64,000 nucleotides of DNA from Pseudomonas brassicacearum (GCF_003732225.1 NZ_MOBJ01000006.1:643155-707154), one strand, 5' to 3'; counted from the stretch's first letter, positions 18,736-28,002 are shown. A program made the numbers and translations. The notes: a model not told the origin generated them from the letters alone.

Positions 18736-18751
18736 CTGTCAGACCTGACAG
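18736..18751. promoter_or_regulatory. Lux-box-like palindrome (box C)
   Basis: CTGTCAGACCTGACAG, one base from the perfect palindrome of box B, ends 94 bp before the ATG of the 262-aa Ig-like gene. Box A lies at the same distance from its gene. Confidence 0.55.
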
Positions 18752-18845
18752 TTGTTGTTCGCAAAAATAAGTCCTTCAATCCGTATGAAGCTAGCGAGTC
18801 ATTGCTAGCCAAAGAGTTACTTTCCCAGTGCAAAAGGAATACGAA

Positions 18846-19634
18846 ATGGCCCTCTTTTCAGCAACATCCGAGTCAGAACTGGTTCCACTGGATATCCCTG
18901 ACGCCTTACCCAACATCCCCGACCCCAACGGAGAAATCAACCTGTTGCCTGCACACTTGAAAGGCAAGGACCTTAACGTGGTGATCTCGCAACCTTGGGC
19001 GAACTCTGCGAAATCTGGCGGCACGGACCGTTTTGAGCTGCTGCTTGGTCCCAAAAATGCGCCCGTTCATACCGTTGTGGCGAGCTTTTGCCTGTCCGGC
19101 CCTATTGATCCAGACCTGTTTCCCCTTGTTGTAACGATTCCCAAACAACGCTTGGTTTATCAAGGCCCATTCGAAGTGTTCTATCGAGTTAGCAAAGACG
19201 ATTGCCTTGTCGGCCAGTCTCCAGTAACCGAGCTCACCACTAACTGGACACCCCCCAATTACGGTAATACGCCGGTCATGTCAGAACTACCGGAAGAAGT
19301 GGTCAATGGAGTGACGACTCAATATCTGGAGACCCATGATGATTGTGTCGCCGTCACCATCAAGCACACGGACTATCTGAATCCGAAGGTGGGGGATGAA
19401 ATTCACTTTTGTATGGGTGGAGCGGATGCCTCCCCCATCGTCCTCAAACAGGTTGAGTACACAAACAGTAAAACGACCCTACTGGTACCCGGTGAAGAAC
19501 TACGCCGTTTTGCCAACGGCATTCACTTGATTTTTTACACCCTCAAAGACCGAGCAGGCAATGAAGGGCCTAACTCCAAAGGTAACTTTATTAGATTGGC
19601 ACTGGATCCGCCCCCGGCAATACCGGGTTTTTGA
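18846..19634 (+). CDS. Hypothetical protein with Ig-like modules, 262 aa
   Basis: No named family recognised. The start MALFSATSESELVPL follows AAGGAA by 7 bp. There is no signal peptide or membrane helix. Two beta-rich modules of about 110 residues can be seen; the second ends FYTLKDRAGNEGPNSKGNFI, matching YYRLRDLAGNDSWVSLDRSI in the 678-aa protein at 9.6 kb. Both genes have the same upstream palindrome. It reads like a short member of the same family. Codon use and GC are slightly below the neighbouring genes. Its function is unknown. Confidence 0.72.
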   Translation: MALFSATSESELVPLDIPDALPNIPDPNGEINLLPAHLKGKDLNVVISQPWANSAKSGGTDRFELLLGPKNAPVHTVVASFCLSGPIDPDLFPLVVTIPKQRLVYQGPFEVFYRVSKDDCLVGQSPVTELTTNWTPPNYGNTPVMSELPEEVVNGVTTQYLETHDDCVAVTIKHTDYLNPKVGDEIHFCMGGADASPIVLKQVEYTNSKTTLLVPGEELRRFANGIHLIFYTLKDRAGNEGPNSKGNFIRLALDPPPAIPGF

Positions 19635-19645
19635 CATCTGATTGA

Positions 19646-19683
19646 ATGCCCCCGGACTCTGTCCATTTACAGAGCCCTAGGGG
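19646..19683. terminator. Possible terminator hairpin
   Basis: An imperfect GC-rich stem (CTCTG/CAGAG extended by CCCC/GGGG) lies between the convergent Ig-like gene and the chemoreceptor gene, but without a clear T-run. Confidence 0.35.
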
Positions 19684-19699
19684 TCGGTTCGATGCAGGC

Positions 19700-21325
19700 T
19701 CAAATCACAAAACGCGCCACCATGGCATTCAAATCTACCGCCAGACGCGACAGTTCATGGCTGGCGGCGCTGGTCTGGTTGGCACCGGCGGCCGACTGGG
19801 TAGCCAGGTCGCGGATGTTCACCAGGTTGCGGTCCACTTCGCGCGACACCTGCGCCTGTTCTTCCGAGGCGCTGGCGATCACCAGGTTGCGCTCGTTGAT
19901 CTGGTGGATCGACTGAGTGATCTGCTCCAACGCCACACCCGCGGCACGGGCCAGCTCCAGCGTAGTGTGGGTGCGCTGGTTGCTTTGCTGCATGGAATCG
20001 ACCGCTTCGCCGGTGCCGTTTTGAATACCGGCAACCATTTTTTCGATTTCCTGGGTCGATTGCGCAGTGCGATGGGCCAAGGCGCGGACCTCGTCCGCCA
20101 CCACCGCAAATCCGCGCCCGGCTTCACCGGCACGCGCTGCTTCGATGGCGGCGTTGAGCGCCAGCAGGTTGGTTTGCTCGGCAATCGCCCGAATCACGTC
20201 CAGCACCTTGCCGATATCACGGCCCTGAGTGGCCAGACCTTCGATCATCAGCGAGGTGTTTTGTACGTCATGGGTCATCGTCTGAATGGCGTTGACCGTT
20301 TCCACCACACGGTCGCGACCTTCACGAGCGGCCTGGGTCGATTGATTCGACGCTTCGGACGTCGACACCGCGTTACGTGCAACCTCTTCCACGGCGGCGG
20401 TCATTTCGTTAACGGCGGTCGCGGCCTGTTCGATTTCGTTGTTTTGCTGTTGCAGACCGCGCGACGCTTCCTCGGTCACGGCGCTGAGCTCTTCTGCGGC
20501 GGCACCCAGCTGATTCGCGGAACCGGCGATCTGCTCGATGGTTTTGCGCAGGTTGGCTTGCATGGTCGACAAGGCGCCGAGCAAACGCGCCGGTTCGTCC
20601 TTGCCATCGACTTCTATCGGTTTAGTGAGGTTACCGCCAGCAATGGACTCAGCGGCGGCGACAGCACGGTTCAGCGGTGTGACGATGCTGCGGGTCAGCA
20701 GCCAGGCCAGCAACACCGTCACCAGAGCAGCGATCACCGAAACCGCGATGATGCCGTTGGTGGCGTAAGCATATTGGTCGCCGGCTACGGCATCGGCTTC
20801 GGTTGCGCCCGCCTGGTTAATCGCGATCAGCTTGTTCAACTGCTCCCCCATCAAATCGGTACCTTCCTTGATACGCGTATTGATCAGGTTGCGCATGTCA
20901 TCGACTTTGTTCTGCCGCGACAGCTCCATCATCTGGTTTTGCGCTTGCAGATAGCTGTCCAGGGTGGCGGCAAAGGCTTTGTACAGCGCCGCTTCCTCCG
21001 GGCCCGCCGGCAGGGCTGCATAGCCCTTTTGAGCTTGTCTGGCCTTGTCGGTGAGTACGCTGATGCGGGTTTCTGCGTCCTGCAACCCGGCTGCTTCACG
21101 GTTGATCAGCACGCGGAACGACAAAATGCGCAAGCGCAGGACGCTCTCTGTGATATTCCCAAGGAAGGCTACGCTGGGTAACTGATTGCTTTCCATGTCG
21201 ATGGAGGCCTGGCGGATGATCGACATGCGGTTCACGGCAAAGATGCCGAGCACGATCACCAGCAACGCAATGAAAGCAAAACCCAGAAAAGCTCGAGGCG
21301 CGATATTCATGTTTCGCAAGGACAT
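19700..21325 (-). CDS. Methyl-accepting chemotaxis protein
   Basis: Inner-membrane chemoreceptor of 541 aa. TM1 is at about residues 12-32 ([15 protein letters not shown]), then a periplasmic four-helix-bundle ligand domain of about 150 residues, TM2 near residue 190 ([20 protein letters not shown]), a HAMP domain ([20 protein letters not shown]) and a long signalling coiled coil. The hairpin tip shows the conserved [20 protein letters not shown]. No C-terminal CheR-docking pentapeptide is seen. The ligand is unknown. A perfect sigma-28-type -10 (GCCGATA) lies upstream. It stands alone, transcribed toward the Ig-like gene. Confidence 0.93.
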   Translation of the reverse strand: MSLRNMNIAPRAFLGFAFIALLVIVLGIFAVNRMSIIRQASIDMESNQLPSVAFLGNITESVLRLRILSFRVLINREAAGLQDAETRISVLTDKARQAQKGYAALPAGPEEAALYKAFAATLDSYLQAQNQMMELSRQNKVDDMRNLINTRIKEGTDLMGEQLNKLIAINQAGATEADAVAGDQYAYATNGIIAVSVIAALVTVLLAWLLTRSIVTPLNRAVAAAESIAGGNLTKPIEVDGKDEPARLLGALSTMQANLRKTIEQIAGSANQLGAAAEELSAVTEEASRGLQQQNNEIEQAATAVNEMTAAVEEVARNAVSTSEASNQSTQAAREGRDRVVETVNAIQTMTHDVQNTSLMIEGLATQGRDIGKVLDVIRAIAEQTNLLALNAAIEAARAGEAGRGFAVVADEVRALAHRTAQSTQEIEKMVAGIQNGTGEAVDSMQQSNQRTHTTLELARAAGVALEQITQSIHQINERNLVIASASEEQAQVSREVDRNLVNIRDLATQSAAGANQTSAASHELSRLAVDLNAMVARFVI

Positions 21326-21448
21326 AGGGTGAGTCTCGCAGTGGTGATGTCTTCGAGCATCCATGCAGTGAACGCTGGCAAGCAGGAGATCGCTCCCGGC
21401 GTACGGGTAGGCGACTTTGTTTGGAGGGGTGTGCACGCCTATACCCTG

Positions 21449-21455
21449 TATCGGC
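21449..21455 (-). promoter_or_regulatory. Candidate sigma-28 (FliA) -10 element of the chemoreceptor gene
   Basis: On the minus strand the sequence reads GCCGATA, the FliA -10 consensus, about 125 bp before the ATG. The matching -35 is weak (TAAAA at non-ideal spacing), so the call is tentative. Confidence 0.35.
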
Positions 21456-21503
21456 CGGGCTTTAGGTTTTATGCAGGCTTGAGAAAAATATATTTCTTGG
21501 TGT

Positions 21504-21533
21504 GACAAGTGTTTCAAGGGTGAAACACTTGTC
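21504..21533. promoter_or_regulatory. Perfect palindrome with 13-bp arms
   Basis: GACAAGTGTTTCA and its complement TGAAACACTTGTC are separated by AGGG. It lies 120 bp after the glycerate kinase stop and 180 bp before the chemoreceptor start. It could be a terminator without a close T-run or an operator for the chemoreceptor gene. Confidence 0.5.
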
Positions 21534-21652
21534 GGGTTTCAGAGGACTCTTGTAGAAGGACCAGACGCAATTTGTCAGGCTGAATGCGTTCACCGGTTTT
21601 ACGGTTGCTACGCAATCGAACGCAGGCTTCGCCAGCTGCTACAGGATTGCCT

Positions 21653-22795
21653 TTAGCCCTTGCGAACTGCGATGCGCCAAACGCGGGCGATGTCCCGTGC
21701 TCGCTCATGCAGCAGGCGCGAAGCGTCGGCGCAGGCTTGTTCCAGCGTCATCGGCCCGGACGTCAGCGCGAATGCCGCGTCGACCCCATGTTCGTACATC
21801 TGCTGATAGCCCTCGCCAAGGGTGCCGGCGATGACGATCACCGGCACGCCCTGCTGCTGGGCGATACGCGCCACGCCGAACGGCGTTTTGCCACGCAAGG
21901 TCTGAGCGTCGAAGCGGCCCTCGCCGGTGATCACCAGGTCCGCGTCACGTACCGCAGCTTCCAGGCCGACCAGGTCGGCGACCACTTCCACTCCGGCACG
22001 AAATTGCGCGCCAAGAAACGCCTTCGCTGCAAACCCCAAACCACCCGCAGCCCCACTGCCCGGTTCGTCACGTAGATCTTTTTTCAGGGTTTGGGCGCAA
22101 AGCCCGGCGAAATGCCCAAGGGCTAGATCCAGCTGTTGCACCTGCTCGACCGATGCGCCTTTCTGCGGGCCGAATATTGCTGAGGCACCGTGGGGGCCGC
22201 ACAGCGGGTTGTTGACGTCGGCAGCGATCTCGAAGCGCACGTTGGCCAGACGCGGGTCCATGCCACTCAGATCGATCTGCGCCAGTTGCGCCAATGCCAG
22301 GCCACCCGGTTTCAACGTCTGGCCCTGAGCATCGAGCAGTCGCACACCCAGCGCCTGCAACGCACCGGCACCCGCGTCGTTGGTGGCGCTGCCGCCGATG
22401 GCCAGGATGATCCGCTGCGCGCCCGCATCGAGTGCCGCGCGGATCAGTTCGCCCGTGCCGAAAGTGCTGCTGATGCACGCATCGCGCTGGCCCACCGGCA
22501 CCAACTGCAAACCGCTGGCTTCGGCCATTTCGATGATCGCGGTGTGATTGTGGGGCAGCCAGCCCCAATGCGCCTCGATCTGTGTGCCGAGCGGCCCCTG
22601 TACGGTGACGCTACGCGACTCACCCTCGCAGGCAGCAAGAATCGACTCGACCGTGCCTTCGCCGCCGTCAGCCATCGGGCACTTGACCAGCGTCGCGTCC
22701 GGCCAGACCTCGGCCAGGCCCAGCGCAATGGCATTGGCCACGGCTTCGGCACTCAGACTGTCCTTGAACGAATCGGGGGCGATGACGATTTTCAT
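21653..22795 (-). CDS. garK: Glycerate kinase, type 1 (GarK/GlxK)
   Basis: Cytoplasmic kinase of 380 aa that phosphorylates D-glycerate, the end product of sugar-diacid or glyoxylate routes. It begins MKIVIAPDSFKDSLSAEAVA, the family's first motif, and has VKCPMADGGEGTVE, IGGSATNDAGAG and DLVITGEGRFDAQT, all conserved in type 1 glycerate kinases. TGGAGAAT lies 5-12 bp before the ATG. It lies downstream of cdaR on the same strand, with an inverted-repeat element between. CdaR and the divergent MFS gene support a glycerate or diacid catabolic unit. Whether the product is 2- or 3-phosphoglycerate cannot be read from the sequence. Confidence 0.93.
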   Translation of the reverse strand: MKIVIAPDSFKDSLSAEAVANAIALGLAEVWPDATLVKCPMADGGEGTVESILAACEGESRSVTVQGPLGTQIEAHWGWLPHNHTAIIEMAEASGLQLVPVGQRDACISSTFGTGELIRAALDAGAQRIILAIGGSATNDAGAGALQALGVRLLDAQGQTLKPGGLALAQLAQIDLSGMDPRLANVRFEIAADVNNPLCGPHGASAIFGPQKGASVEQVQQLDLALGHFAGLCAQTLKKDLRDEPGSGAAGGLGFAAKAFLGAQFRAGVEVVADLVGLEAAVRDADLVITGEGRFDAQTLRGKTPFGVARIAQQQGVPVIVIAGTLGEGYQQMYEHGVDAAFALTSGPMTLEQACADASRLLHERARDIARVWRIAVRKG

Positions 22796-22913
22796 GTGAA
22801 TTCTCCAGTTCCAATGGAGCCCATGCTGCCAGTTGAAATGAACAATAACGCCGGTCCGCTGCACAAGTGCGGCAGGGGTTTATTGTTCATTCTCACAAAA
22901 CCCTACACACCAC

Positions 22914-23062
22914 CCGTAGCAGCTGCCGAGCCCGCGAGGCTGCGTTCGGCGGCGCAGCCGTCGTGAAATCAATCGCTGCGGTGTGTCAGGGAACAGTTGC
23001 CCGCAGGAATTACGACTGCTTCGCAGCCGAACGCAGCCTCGCGGGCTCGGCAGCTGCTACGG
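22914..23062. repeat. Long inverted repeat, family 3
   Basis: Arms of about 35 bp (CCGTAGCAGCTGCCGAGCCC at the left, complement at the right) around an 80-bp centre, between garK and cdaR. The same family occurs at 48092. Confidence 0.85.
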
Positions 23063-23073
23063 GATTTGTGTTG

Positions 23074-24195
23074 TCACGGGGTGGTGTCGGTCTGCGGCAG
23101 CAGTTGCACGCCCAGGTACAACGCGAGCATGCCATCGAGGCGCAACGGGTCGACGCCGCTGAGTTCGGCAATGCGCTCCATGCGATAGCGCAAGCTGTTG
23201 CGGTGAATGCCTAACGCATCGGCACACGCCTGGCTTTGACCGTCGTGTTCGCACCAACTGCGCAATGTCGCCAACAGTTGGCCGTTACCGTCCTTGGCGA
23301 TGACTTTGCGCAGTGGGGTGAGCAACTCGTCCAGCGCATCGTCGTTGCGATGGCGCCAGAGCATGACCGGCAGTCGATAGCGGTTCAGCGTCAGCAAACG
23401 GCTGTTGGGCAACACGTCACGCCCATAGGCCAGCAAGTCGCCGACCCGCCGATAGCAACGGCGCAAGCCTTGCAATCCATCCGCCTGACCGCCAACAGCG
23501 ATGCGCAGAATGTTCCAGCCCAGGCCTTCGAGTTTTTCCAGCAAGCGTTCGTTGTCCACTGCTTGCGTGGTCGGACGGCACCACAGCAGCGATGACTTGG
23601 CGGAGCTCACGCACCAACTGTCGGGATAGCGTGAGATCAACCAGGCACTCAAGGCCTCAGCGGTTTGCCCGGCGCCATGCTCCAGACCCAGTTCAAACAA
23701 ATAAGGGGTACGCGACAATTGCGGTTTGAGGCCCATTTGCTGTGCTTCGTCGATCAGCCGTGGCGAATCTCCCGCCTCGCTGAGCAGCAACGCCAGCAGA
23801 TCATCGCAACGCTGGCGACGCCATTGCTGTTCGGCCTGCTGGTTGCGCTGGCCGACCAGCATCTCGGCGGTCATCCGCACCAGCTCCGCATAGGTCCGCA
23901 GTTGCTCGGGCTCACCGGTAATGCCCAGCACGCCGATCAGGCGCTGATCGAGCAGCAGCGGCAAATTGATCCCCGGCTGCACGCCCTTGAGGTGCACGGC
24001 GGTCTGGGCGTCTATTTCCACCACCCGCCCATTCGCCAGCACCAGTTGCGCACCTTCGTGCCGGGTGTTGATCCGCTCTGGCTCGCCGCTGCCGAGGATC
24101 AGCCCCTGGCTGTCCATGACGTTGACGTTGTATGGCAGGATGGCCATCGCCCGGTCGACGATATCCTGCGCCAGGTCGTGATCAAGTTCGAACAT
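23074..24195 (-). CDS. cdaR: Sugar-diacid regulator CdaR
   Basis: Transcriptional activator of 373 aa. The N-terminal diacid-recognition domain (about residues 1-135) begins MFELDHDLAQDIVDRAMAIL and holds NVNVMDSQGLILGSG and GVLGITGEPE. The C-terminal PucR-type helix-turn-helix is near residue 325 (ADALGIHRNSLRYRMERI). GGA lies 9 bp before the ATG. It is divergent from an MFS transporter and followed by glycerate kinase. In E. coli CdaR answers to glucarate, galactarate or glycerate and activates their genes, which is the likely role here. Confidence 0.92.
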   Translation of the reverse strand: MFELDHDLAQDIVDRAMAILPYNVNVMDSQGLILGSGEPERINTRHEGAQLVLANGRVVEIDAQTAVHLKGVQPGINLPLLLDQRLIGVLGITGEPEQLRTYAELVRMTAEMLVGQRNQQAEQQWRRQRCDDLLALLLSEAGDSPRLIDEAQQMGLKPQLSRTPYLFELGLEHGAGQTAEALSAWLISRYPDSWCVSSAKSSLLWCRPTTQAVDNERLLEKLEGLGWNILRIAVGGQADGLQGLRRCYRRVGDLLAYGRDVLPNSRLLTLNRYRLPVMLWRHRNDDALDELLTPLRKVIAKDGNGQLLATLRSWCEHDGQSQACADALGIHRNSLRYRMERIAELSGVDPLRLDGMLALYLGVQLLPQTDTTP

Positions 24196-24363
24196 GCGGG
24201 GTAATCCTTGAAAACGTGCGGTGATTGATTGTTCACCCGCACAGGCTGTTGGCGTAAACCCTGTGCTCAGGCACAAAGACATCCGCTCAGGGGTGACCGA
24301 GACTCTTCAGGCGACCAACGTTACCCTTGCCTCGCAAAAAATCATAATAAAGAGAGACCCGCC

Positions 24364-25674
24364 ATGTCACAGAGCGCCGCTGCCACCCTGGCCACCGATG
24401 ACGATAAAAACGCCGTCTACAAGCGCGTTACCCTGCGCCTGATCCCCTTCATCTTCATCTGCTATCTGTTCAACTACCTCGACCGGGTCAACGTTGGATT
24501 TGCCAAACTGCAGATGCTCGATGCGCTGAAATTCAGCGAAACCGTGTACGGCCTCGGGGCCGGAATATTCTTTATCGGCTACGTGCTGTGCGGCGTTCCG
24601 AGCAACCTGGCGCTGACCCGATTCGGCCCACGGCGCTGGATCGCAGTGATGATGGTCACCTGGGGCACGCTGTCGACCTGCCTGCTGTTCGTCACCACAC
24701 CGACCGAGTTCTACACCCTGCGCCTGTTCACTGGCGCCGCCGAAGCCGGGTTCTTCCCGGGCGTGGTGCTGTACCTTTCGCAGTGGTTCCCGACGTTCCG
24801 CCGTGGCCGCATCATGGCGCTGTTCATGTCGGCGATCCCGGTGTCCGGCCTGCTCGGCAGCCCGTTCTCTGGCTGGATCCTCAACCACTTCGCCGCCGGT
24901 CAAGGTGGCCTCGCCGGCTGGCAGTGGATGTTCCTGCTGCAAGGCATTCCGACCATCACCCTCGGCGCCCTGGCGTTCTTCCTGCTCAGCGACAACTTCG
25001 CCAGTGCCAAATGGCTCAAGCCGCAAGAGCGTGCGGTACTTGAAGCCGATCAAGCGATTGATTGGGCCAACAAACCGAAAACCGCCACCGACTCACTGCT
25101 GGCGGTGTTCAAGAACCCGGCGATCTGGGCGTTCGGGCTGATCTACTTCTGCATTCAAAGCGGCGTTTACGCGATCAACTTCTGGCTGCCGTCGATCATC
25201 AAGAACCTCGGTTTCGCCGATAACCTGGTGATCGGTTGGCTCAGTGCAATTCCGTACTTGCTGGCGGCAGTGTTCATGTTGATGGTGGGCCGCTCGGCCG
25301 ATCTGCATAAAGAACGCCGCTGGCATTTGGTGGTACCGATGTTGATGGGCGCGGCAGGTCTGTTGATCGCCGTGAACTTTGCCGCCAACCCGGCTATTGC
25401 GATTCTTGGCCTGACTATCGCCACCATGGGCGCCCTCACCGGCCTGCCGATGTTCTGGCCGGTACCGACCGCAATGCTCAGCGCCGGCGCTGCCGCCGGT
25501 GGCCTGGCGTTGATCAACTCCATGGGGCAGATGGCCGGTTTCCTCAGCCCGTACCTGGTGGGTTGGGTGAAGGACAGCACCGGCTCGACCGATGCGGCGT
25601 TGTACCTGCTGGCGGGTGTGATTGTCAGCGGTAGCCTGTTGGCGTTGCGCATGACCCGCACGCTGCGCGTTTAA
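24364..25674 (+). CDS. MFS transporter, ACS family, probably for glycerate or sugar diacids
   Basis: 436-aa permease with about 12 membrane helices. The loop after TM1 reads YLFNYLDRVNVGFAKLQM, the ACS/phthalate-type signature. TM4 contains RLFTGAAEAGFFPGVVLYLS. The start MSQSAAATLATDDDKN has AAGAGAG 7-14 bp upstream; a longer upstream frame has no membrane or family features. Divergent from cdaR and near glycerate kinase, it resembles GudP/GarP transporters, but tartrate-like or other acids are possible. The 168-bp divergent region should hold the CdaR site; I could not identify it. Confidence 0.85.
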   Translation: MSQSAAATLATDDDKNAVYKRVTLRLIPFIFICYLFNYLDRVNVGFAKLQMLDALKFSETVYGLGAGIFFIGYVLCGVPSNLALTRFGPRRWIAVMMVTWGTLSTCLLFVTTPTEFYTLRLFTGAAEAGFFPGVVLYLSQWFPTFRRGRIMALFMSAIPVSGLLGSPFSGWILNHFAAGQGGLAGWQWMFLLQGIPTITLGALAFFLLSDNFASAKWLKPQERAVLEADQAIDWANKPKTATDSLLAVFKNPAIWAFGLIYFCIQSGVYAINFWLPSIIKNLGFADNLVIGWLSAIPYLLAAVFMLMVGRSADLHKERRWHLVVPMLMGAAGLLIAVNFAANPAIAILGLTIATMGALTGLPMFWPVPTAMLSAGAAAGGLALINSMGQMAGFLSPYLVGWVKDSTGSTDAALYLLAGVIVSGSLLALRMTRTLRV

Positions 25675-25687
25675 TACCTGACAATCA

Positions 25688-25778
25688 CTGTGGGAGCGAG
25701 CTTGCTCGCGATAGCGGTGTAACAGTCACCCTCAATGGTGAATGTTATGGCCTCTTCGCGAGCAAGCTCGCTCCCACA
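25688..25778. repeat. REPIN, family 1
   Basis: Inverted REP pair after the MFS gene. Its central spacer (GTGTAACAGTCACC) is nearly identical to that of the copy at 37461, and similarity continues about 30 bp past the right REP. Confidence 0.9.
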
Positions 25779-25868
25779 CTTGATTTGAGGTGTTCGATAA
25801 TTCCGTTTGCCCCGTGCGGTTGTTCTGGTATTTGATTGAGCCTTTCTCACCGGTAAAAGGATTTCGTC

Positions 25869-26876
25869 ATGAGCTACCGCACACTCGGCCATTCGGGACT
25901 ACAGGTCTCGACGTTGACCCTGGGCACCATGATGTTTGGCGAACAGACCAGCACCGAAGATTCGCTGCGGATCATCGAAAAAGCCTGGGATCAGGGCGTC
26001 AACTTCATCGACACGGCGGATGTATACACAGGCGGTCGCTCCGAGGAAATCGTCGGTGAAGCAATTGCCAGTCACCGCCATGAATGGGTGGTGGCTTCCA
26101 AGGTCGGTTTCGGTCCGGTCGACGGTGTGCCGAATCGCAGCGGGCTGAGCCGCAAACACCTGTTCAATGGTATCGATGCCAGCCTGGCCCGTTTGGGCAC
26201 CGACTATCTGGACATCTATTACCTGCACCGCGAAGACCACAACACGCCGCTGGAGGTCACGGTGTCAGCCATCGGCGACCTGATTCGCCAAGGCAAGATC
26301 CGTTACTGGGGCCTGTCCAACTACCGTGGCTGGCGCATCGCCGAGGTGATTCGCATCGCCGAAAAACTCGGCGTCGACAAACCGGTGATCAGCCAACCGC
26401 TGTACAACATCGTCAACCGCCAGGCGGAAACCGAACAAATCACCGCCGCCAACGCCTACGGCCTCGGCGTGGTGCCTTACAGCCCGTTGGCCCGTGGCGT
26501 GTTGAGCGGCAAGTACGCGCCGGACGTCACCCCGGACGTCAACAGCCGCGCCGGTCGTCAGGACAAGCGCATTCTGGAAACCGAATGGCGGGTCGAGTCA
26601 TTGCGTATTGCCCAGCAGATTCAGAAATACACCCTGGAACGCGGCGTCGGCATTGTCGAGTTCGCCATCGCCTGGGTGCTGAACAACTCGGCCGTCAGCT
26701 CGGCCATCGTCGGCCCGCGCACCGAAGAACAATGGGATGCCTACACCAAGGCGCTGTCGGTGAAGATCACGGCTGAAGACGAAGCTTTCATTGATTCGCT
26801 GGTGACGCCGGGGCATTCCTCGACACCGGGGTTCAACGACGTGAGCCATTTCGTCTCGGGCCGCACACCTCGTTAA
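25869..26876 (+). CDS. Aldo/keto reductase
   Basis: 335-aa (alpha/beta)8-barrel NADPH-dependent oxidoreductase, resembling the YghZ/YajO and potassium-channel beta-subunit branch. The catalytic tetrad is visible: Asp and Tyr in FIDTADVYTGG (about residues 49-59), Lys in VVASKVGF and His in YYLHRED. The cofactor region follows in LGVVPYSPLARGVLSG and SAIVGPRTEEQ. It is monocistronic, between a REPIN and a family-2 repeat. The substrate is unknown. Confidence 0.9.
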   Translation: MSYRTLGHSGLQVSTLTLGTMMFGEQTSTEDSLRIIEKAWDQGVNFIDTADVYTGGRSEEIVGEAIASHRHEWVVASKVGFGPVDGVPNRSGLSRKHLFNGIDASLARLGTDYLDIYYLHREDHNTPLEVTVSAIGDLIRQGKIRYWGLSNYRGWRIAEVIRIAEKLGVDKPVISQPLYNIVNRQAETEQITAANAYGLGVVPYSPLARGVLSGKYAPDVTPDVNSRAGRQDKRILETEWRVESLRIAQQIQKYTLERGVGIVEFAIAWVLNNSAVSSAIVGPRTEEQWDAYTKALSVKITAEDEAFIDSLVTPGHSSTPGFNDVSHFVSGRTPR

Positions 26877-26885
26877 CCCCCTCCT

Positions 26886-26959
26886 CCGTAGGAGCTGCCG
26901 CAGGCTGCGATCTTTGTTTTTAAAGATCAAAAGATCGCAGCCTGCGGCAGCTCCTACGG
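26886..26959. repeat. REP-like inverted repeat, family 2
   Basis: Arms CCGTAGGAGCTGCCGCAGGC (extended to 30 bp) and complement around a 15-bp AT-rich loop, between the aldo/keto reductase and rarD. The sequence GTTTTTAAAGATC in the loop may add terminator function. Confidence 0.85.
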
Positions 26960-26996
26960 GTATTAGGCTATCCTCTGCGCCTCTTGAATTACTGCC

Positions 26997-27896
26997 ATGT
27001 CTCGCGAGGACAGTTTGTCTAAAGGTATTGCTCTATCGGTGTCAGCCTCGGTGCTGTTCGCCGTCATGTATTTCTACACTTCCTTGCTGTCTCCCCTGAG
27101 CGGCGTGGAAATCTTCGGCTGGCGAATGCTGTTGACCGTACCCTGCATGACCGTGTTCATGGTGGTTTCCGGCGAGTGGCGGCGAGTGGTCGAAATCCTC
27201 CGTCGGGTGGGCAGCAAACCGGCATTGTTCGGTGGTCTGCTGCTGTCTTCGGCATTGCTCGGCGTGCAACTCTGGTTGTTCATGTGGGCGCCGCTGAACG
27301 GCCACAGCCTTGACGTTTCGCTGGGCTACTTCCTGCTGCCGCTGACCATGGTACTGACCGGGCGCATCGCCTATGGCGAGCAGCTCTCGTACCTGCAAAA
27401 AATCGCCGCGTTTTTCGCCACCCTCGGCGTGCTCAATGAGTTGTATCAAGTGGGCAGCTTTTCCTGGGCGACCCTGTTGGTGGCCATCGGTTACCCGACC
27501 TACTTCGTGCTGCGCCGACGTCTGGCGGCGGACAACCTCGGTGGTTTGTGGCTGGACATGGCGCTGCTGCTACCGGTGGCGTACGGGTTCGTGCACAGCG
27601 GCGAACAGGGCTTTGCGGTGTTCGATCAACATCCGTGGCTGTCGCTGCTGATCCCGCTGCTCGGGGTGATCAGTGCCTCGGCGCTGGTGGTGTATATCAT
27701 CGCCAGCCGGCTGCTGCCGTTCAGCCTGTTCGGTCTGTTGAGCTACGTCGAACCGGTGCTGTTGCTGGGGGTTGCGTTGCTGCTGGGGGAAAGCATCAAG
27801 GCTGGGGAATGGCTGACGTACATCCCGATCTGGATGGCAGTGCTGGTGCTGGTGTTTGAGGGGTTCAAGCATTTGATGCGGCATCGCCGACCTTAA
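26997..27896 (+). CDS. rarD: RarD, EamA/DMT-superfamily permease
   Basis: 299-aa inner-membrane protein with ten hydrophobic segments in two EamA halves. The start MSREDSLSKGIALSVSASVL and the segments GVEIFGWRMLLTVPCM, YFLLPLTMVLTGRI and YVEPVLLLGVALLLGE match the RarD subgroup (chloramphenicol-sensitive protein family). The substrate is not known. It is followed by a REPIN and by hpd in the opposite orientation. Confidence 0.88.
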   Translation: MSREDSLSKGIALSVSASVLFAVMYFYTSLLSPLSGVEIFGWRMLLTVPCMTVFMVVSGEWRRVVEILRRVGSKPALFGGLLLSSALLGVQLWLFMWAPLNGHSLDVSLGYFLLPLTMVLTGRIAYGEQLSYLQKIAAFFATLGVLNELYQVGSFSWATLLVAIGYPTYFVLRRRLAADNLGGLWLDMALLLPVAYGFVHSGEQGFAVFDQHPWLSLLIPLLGVISASALVVYIIASRLLPFSLFGLLSYVEPVLLLGVALLLGESIKAGEWLTYIPIWMAVLVLVFEGFKHLMRHRRP

Positions 27897-27910
27897 CGCT
27901 GCGCAAAACA

Positions 27911-28002
27911 ATGTGGGAGCGAGCTTGCTCGCGATGGCGTCTTCAGTTTCAACATTGATGTTGGCTGACAGATCGCTATCGCGAGCAAGCTCGCTCCCAC
28001 AG
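27911..28002. repeat. REPIN, family 1
   Basis: Inverted REP pair between convergent rarD and hpd, probably acting on both 3' ends. Confidence 0.9.

Larger units (their letters stand above)
21326..21652. other. Gap between glycerate kinase and chemoreceptor genes
   Basis: 327 bp without a gene. It holds a 13-bp-arm palindrome, a candidate sigma-28 -10 and, at about 21606-21646, sequence resembling a decayed family-3 REP (CAGCTGCTAC). Confidence 0.6.

Noticed and set aside
19646..21181. 511-codon open frame antisense to the chemoreceptor
   Set aside because: The chemoreceptor on the opposite strand has clear HAMP and signalling domains; the antisense frame has none.
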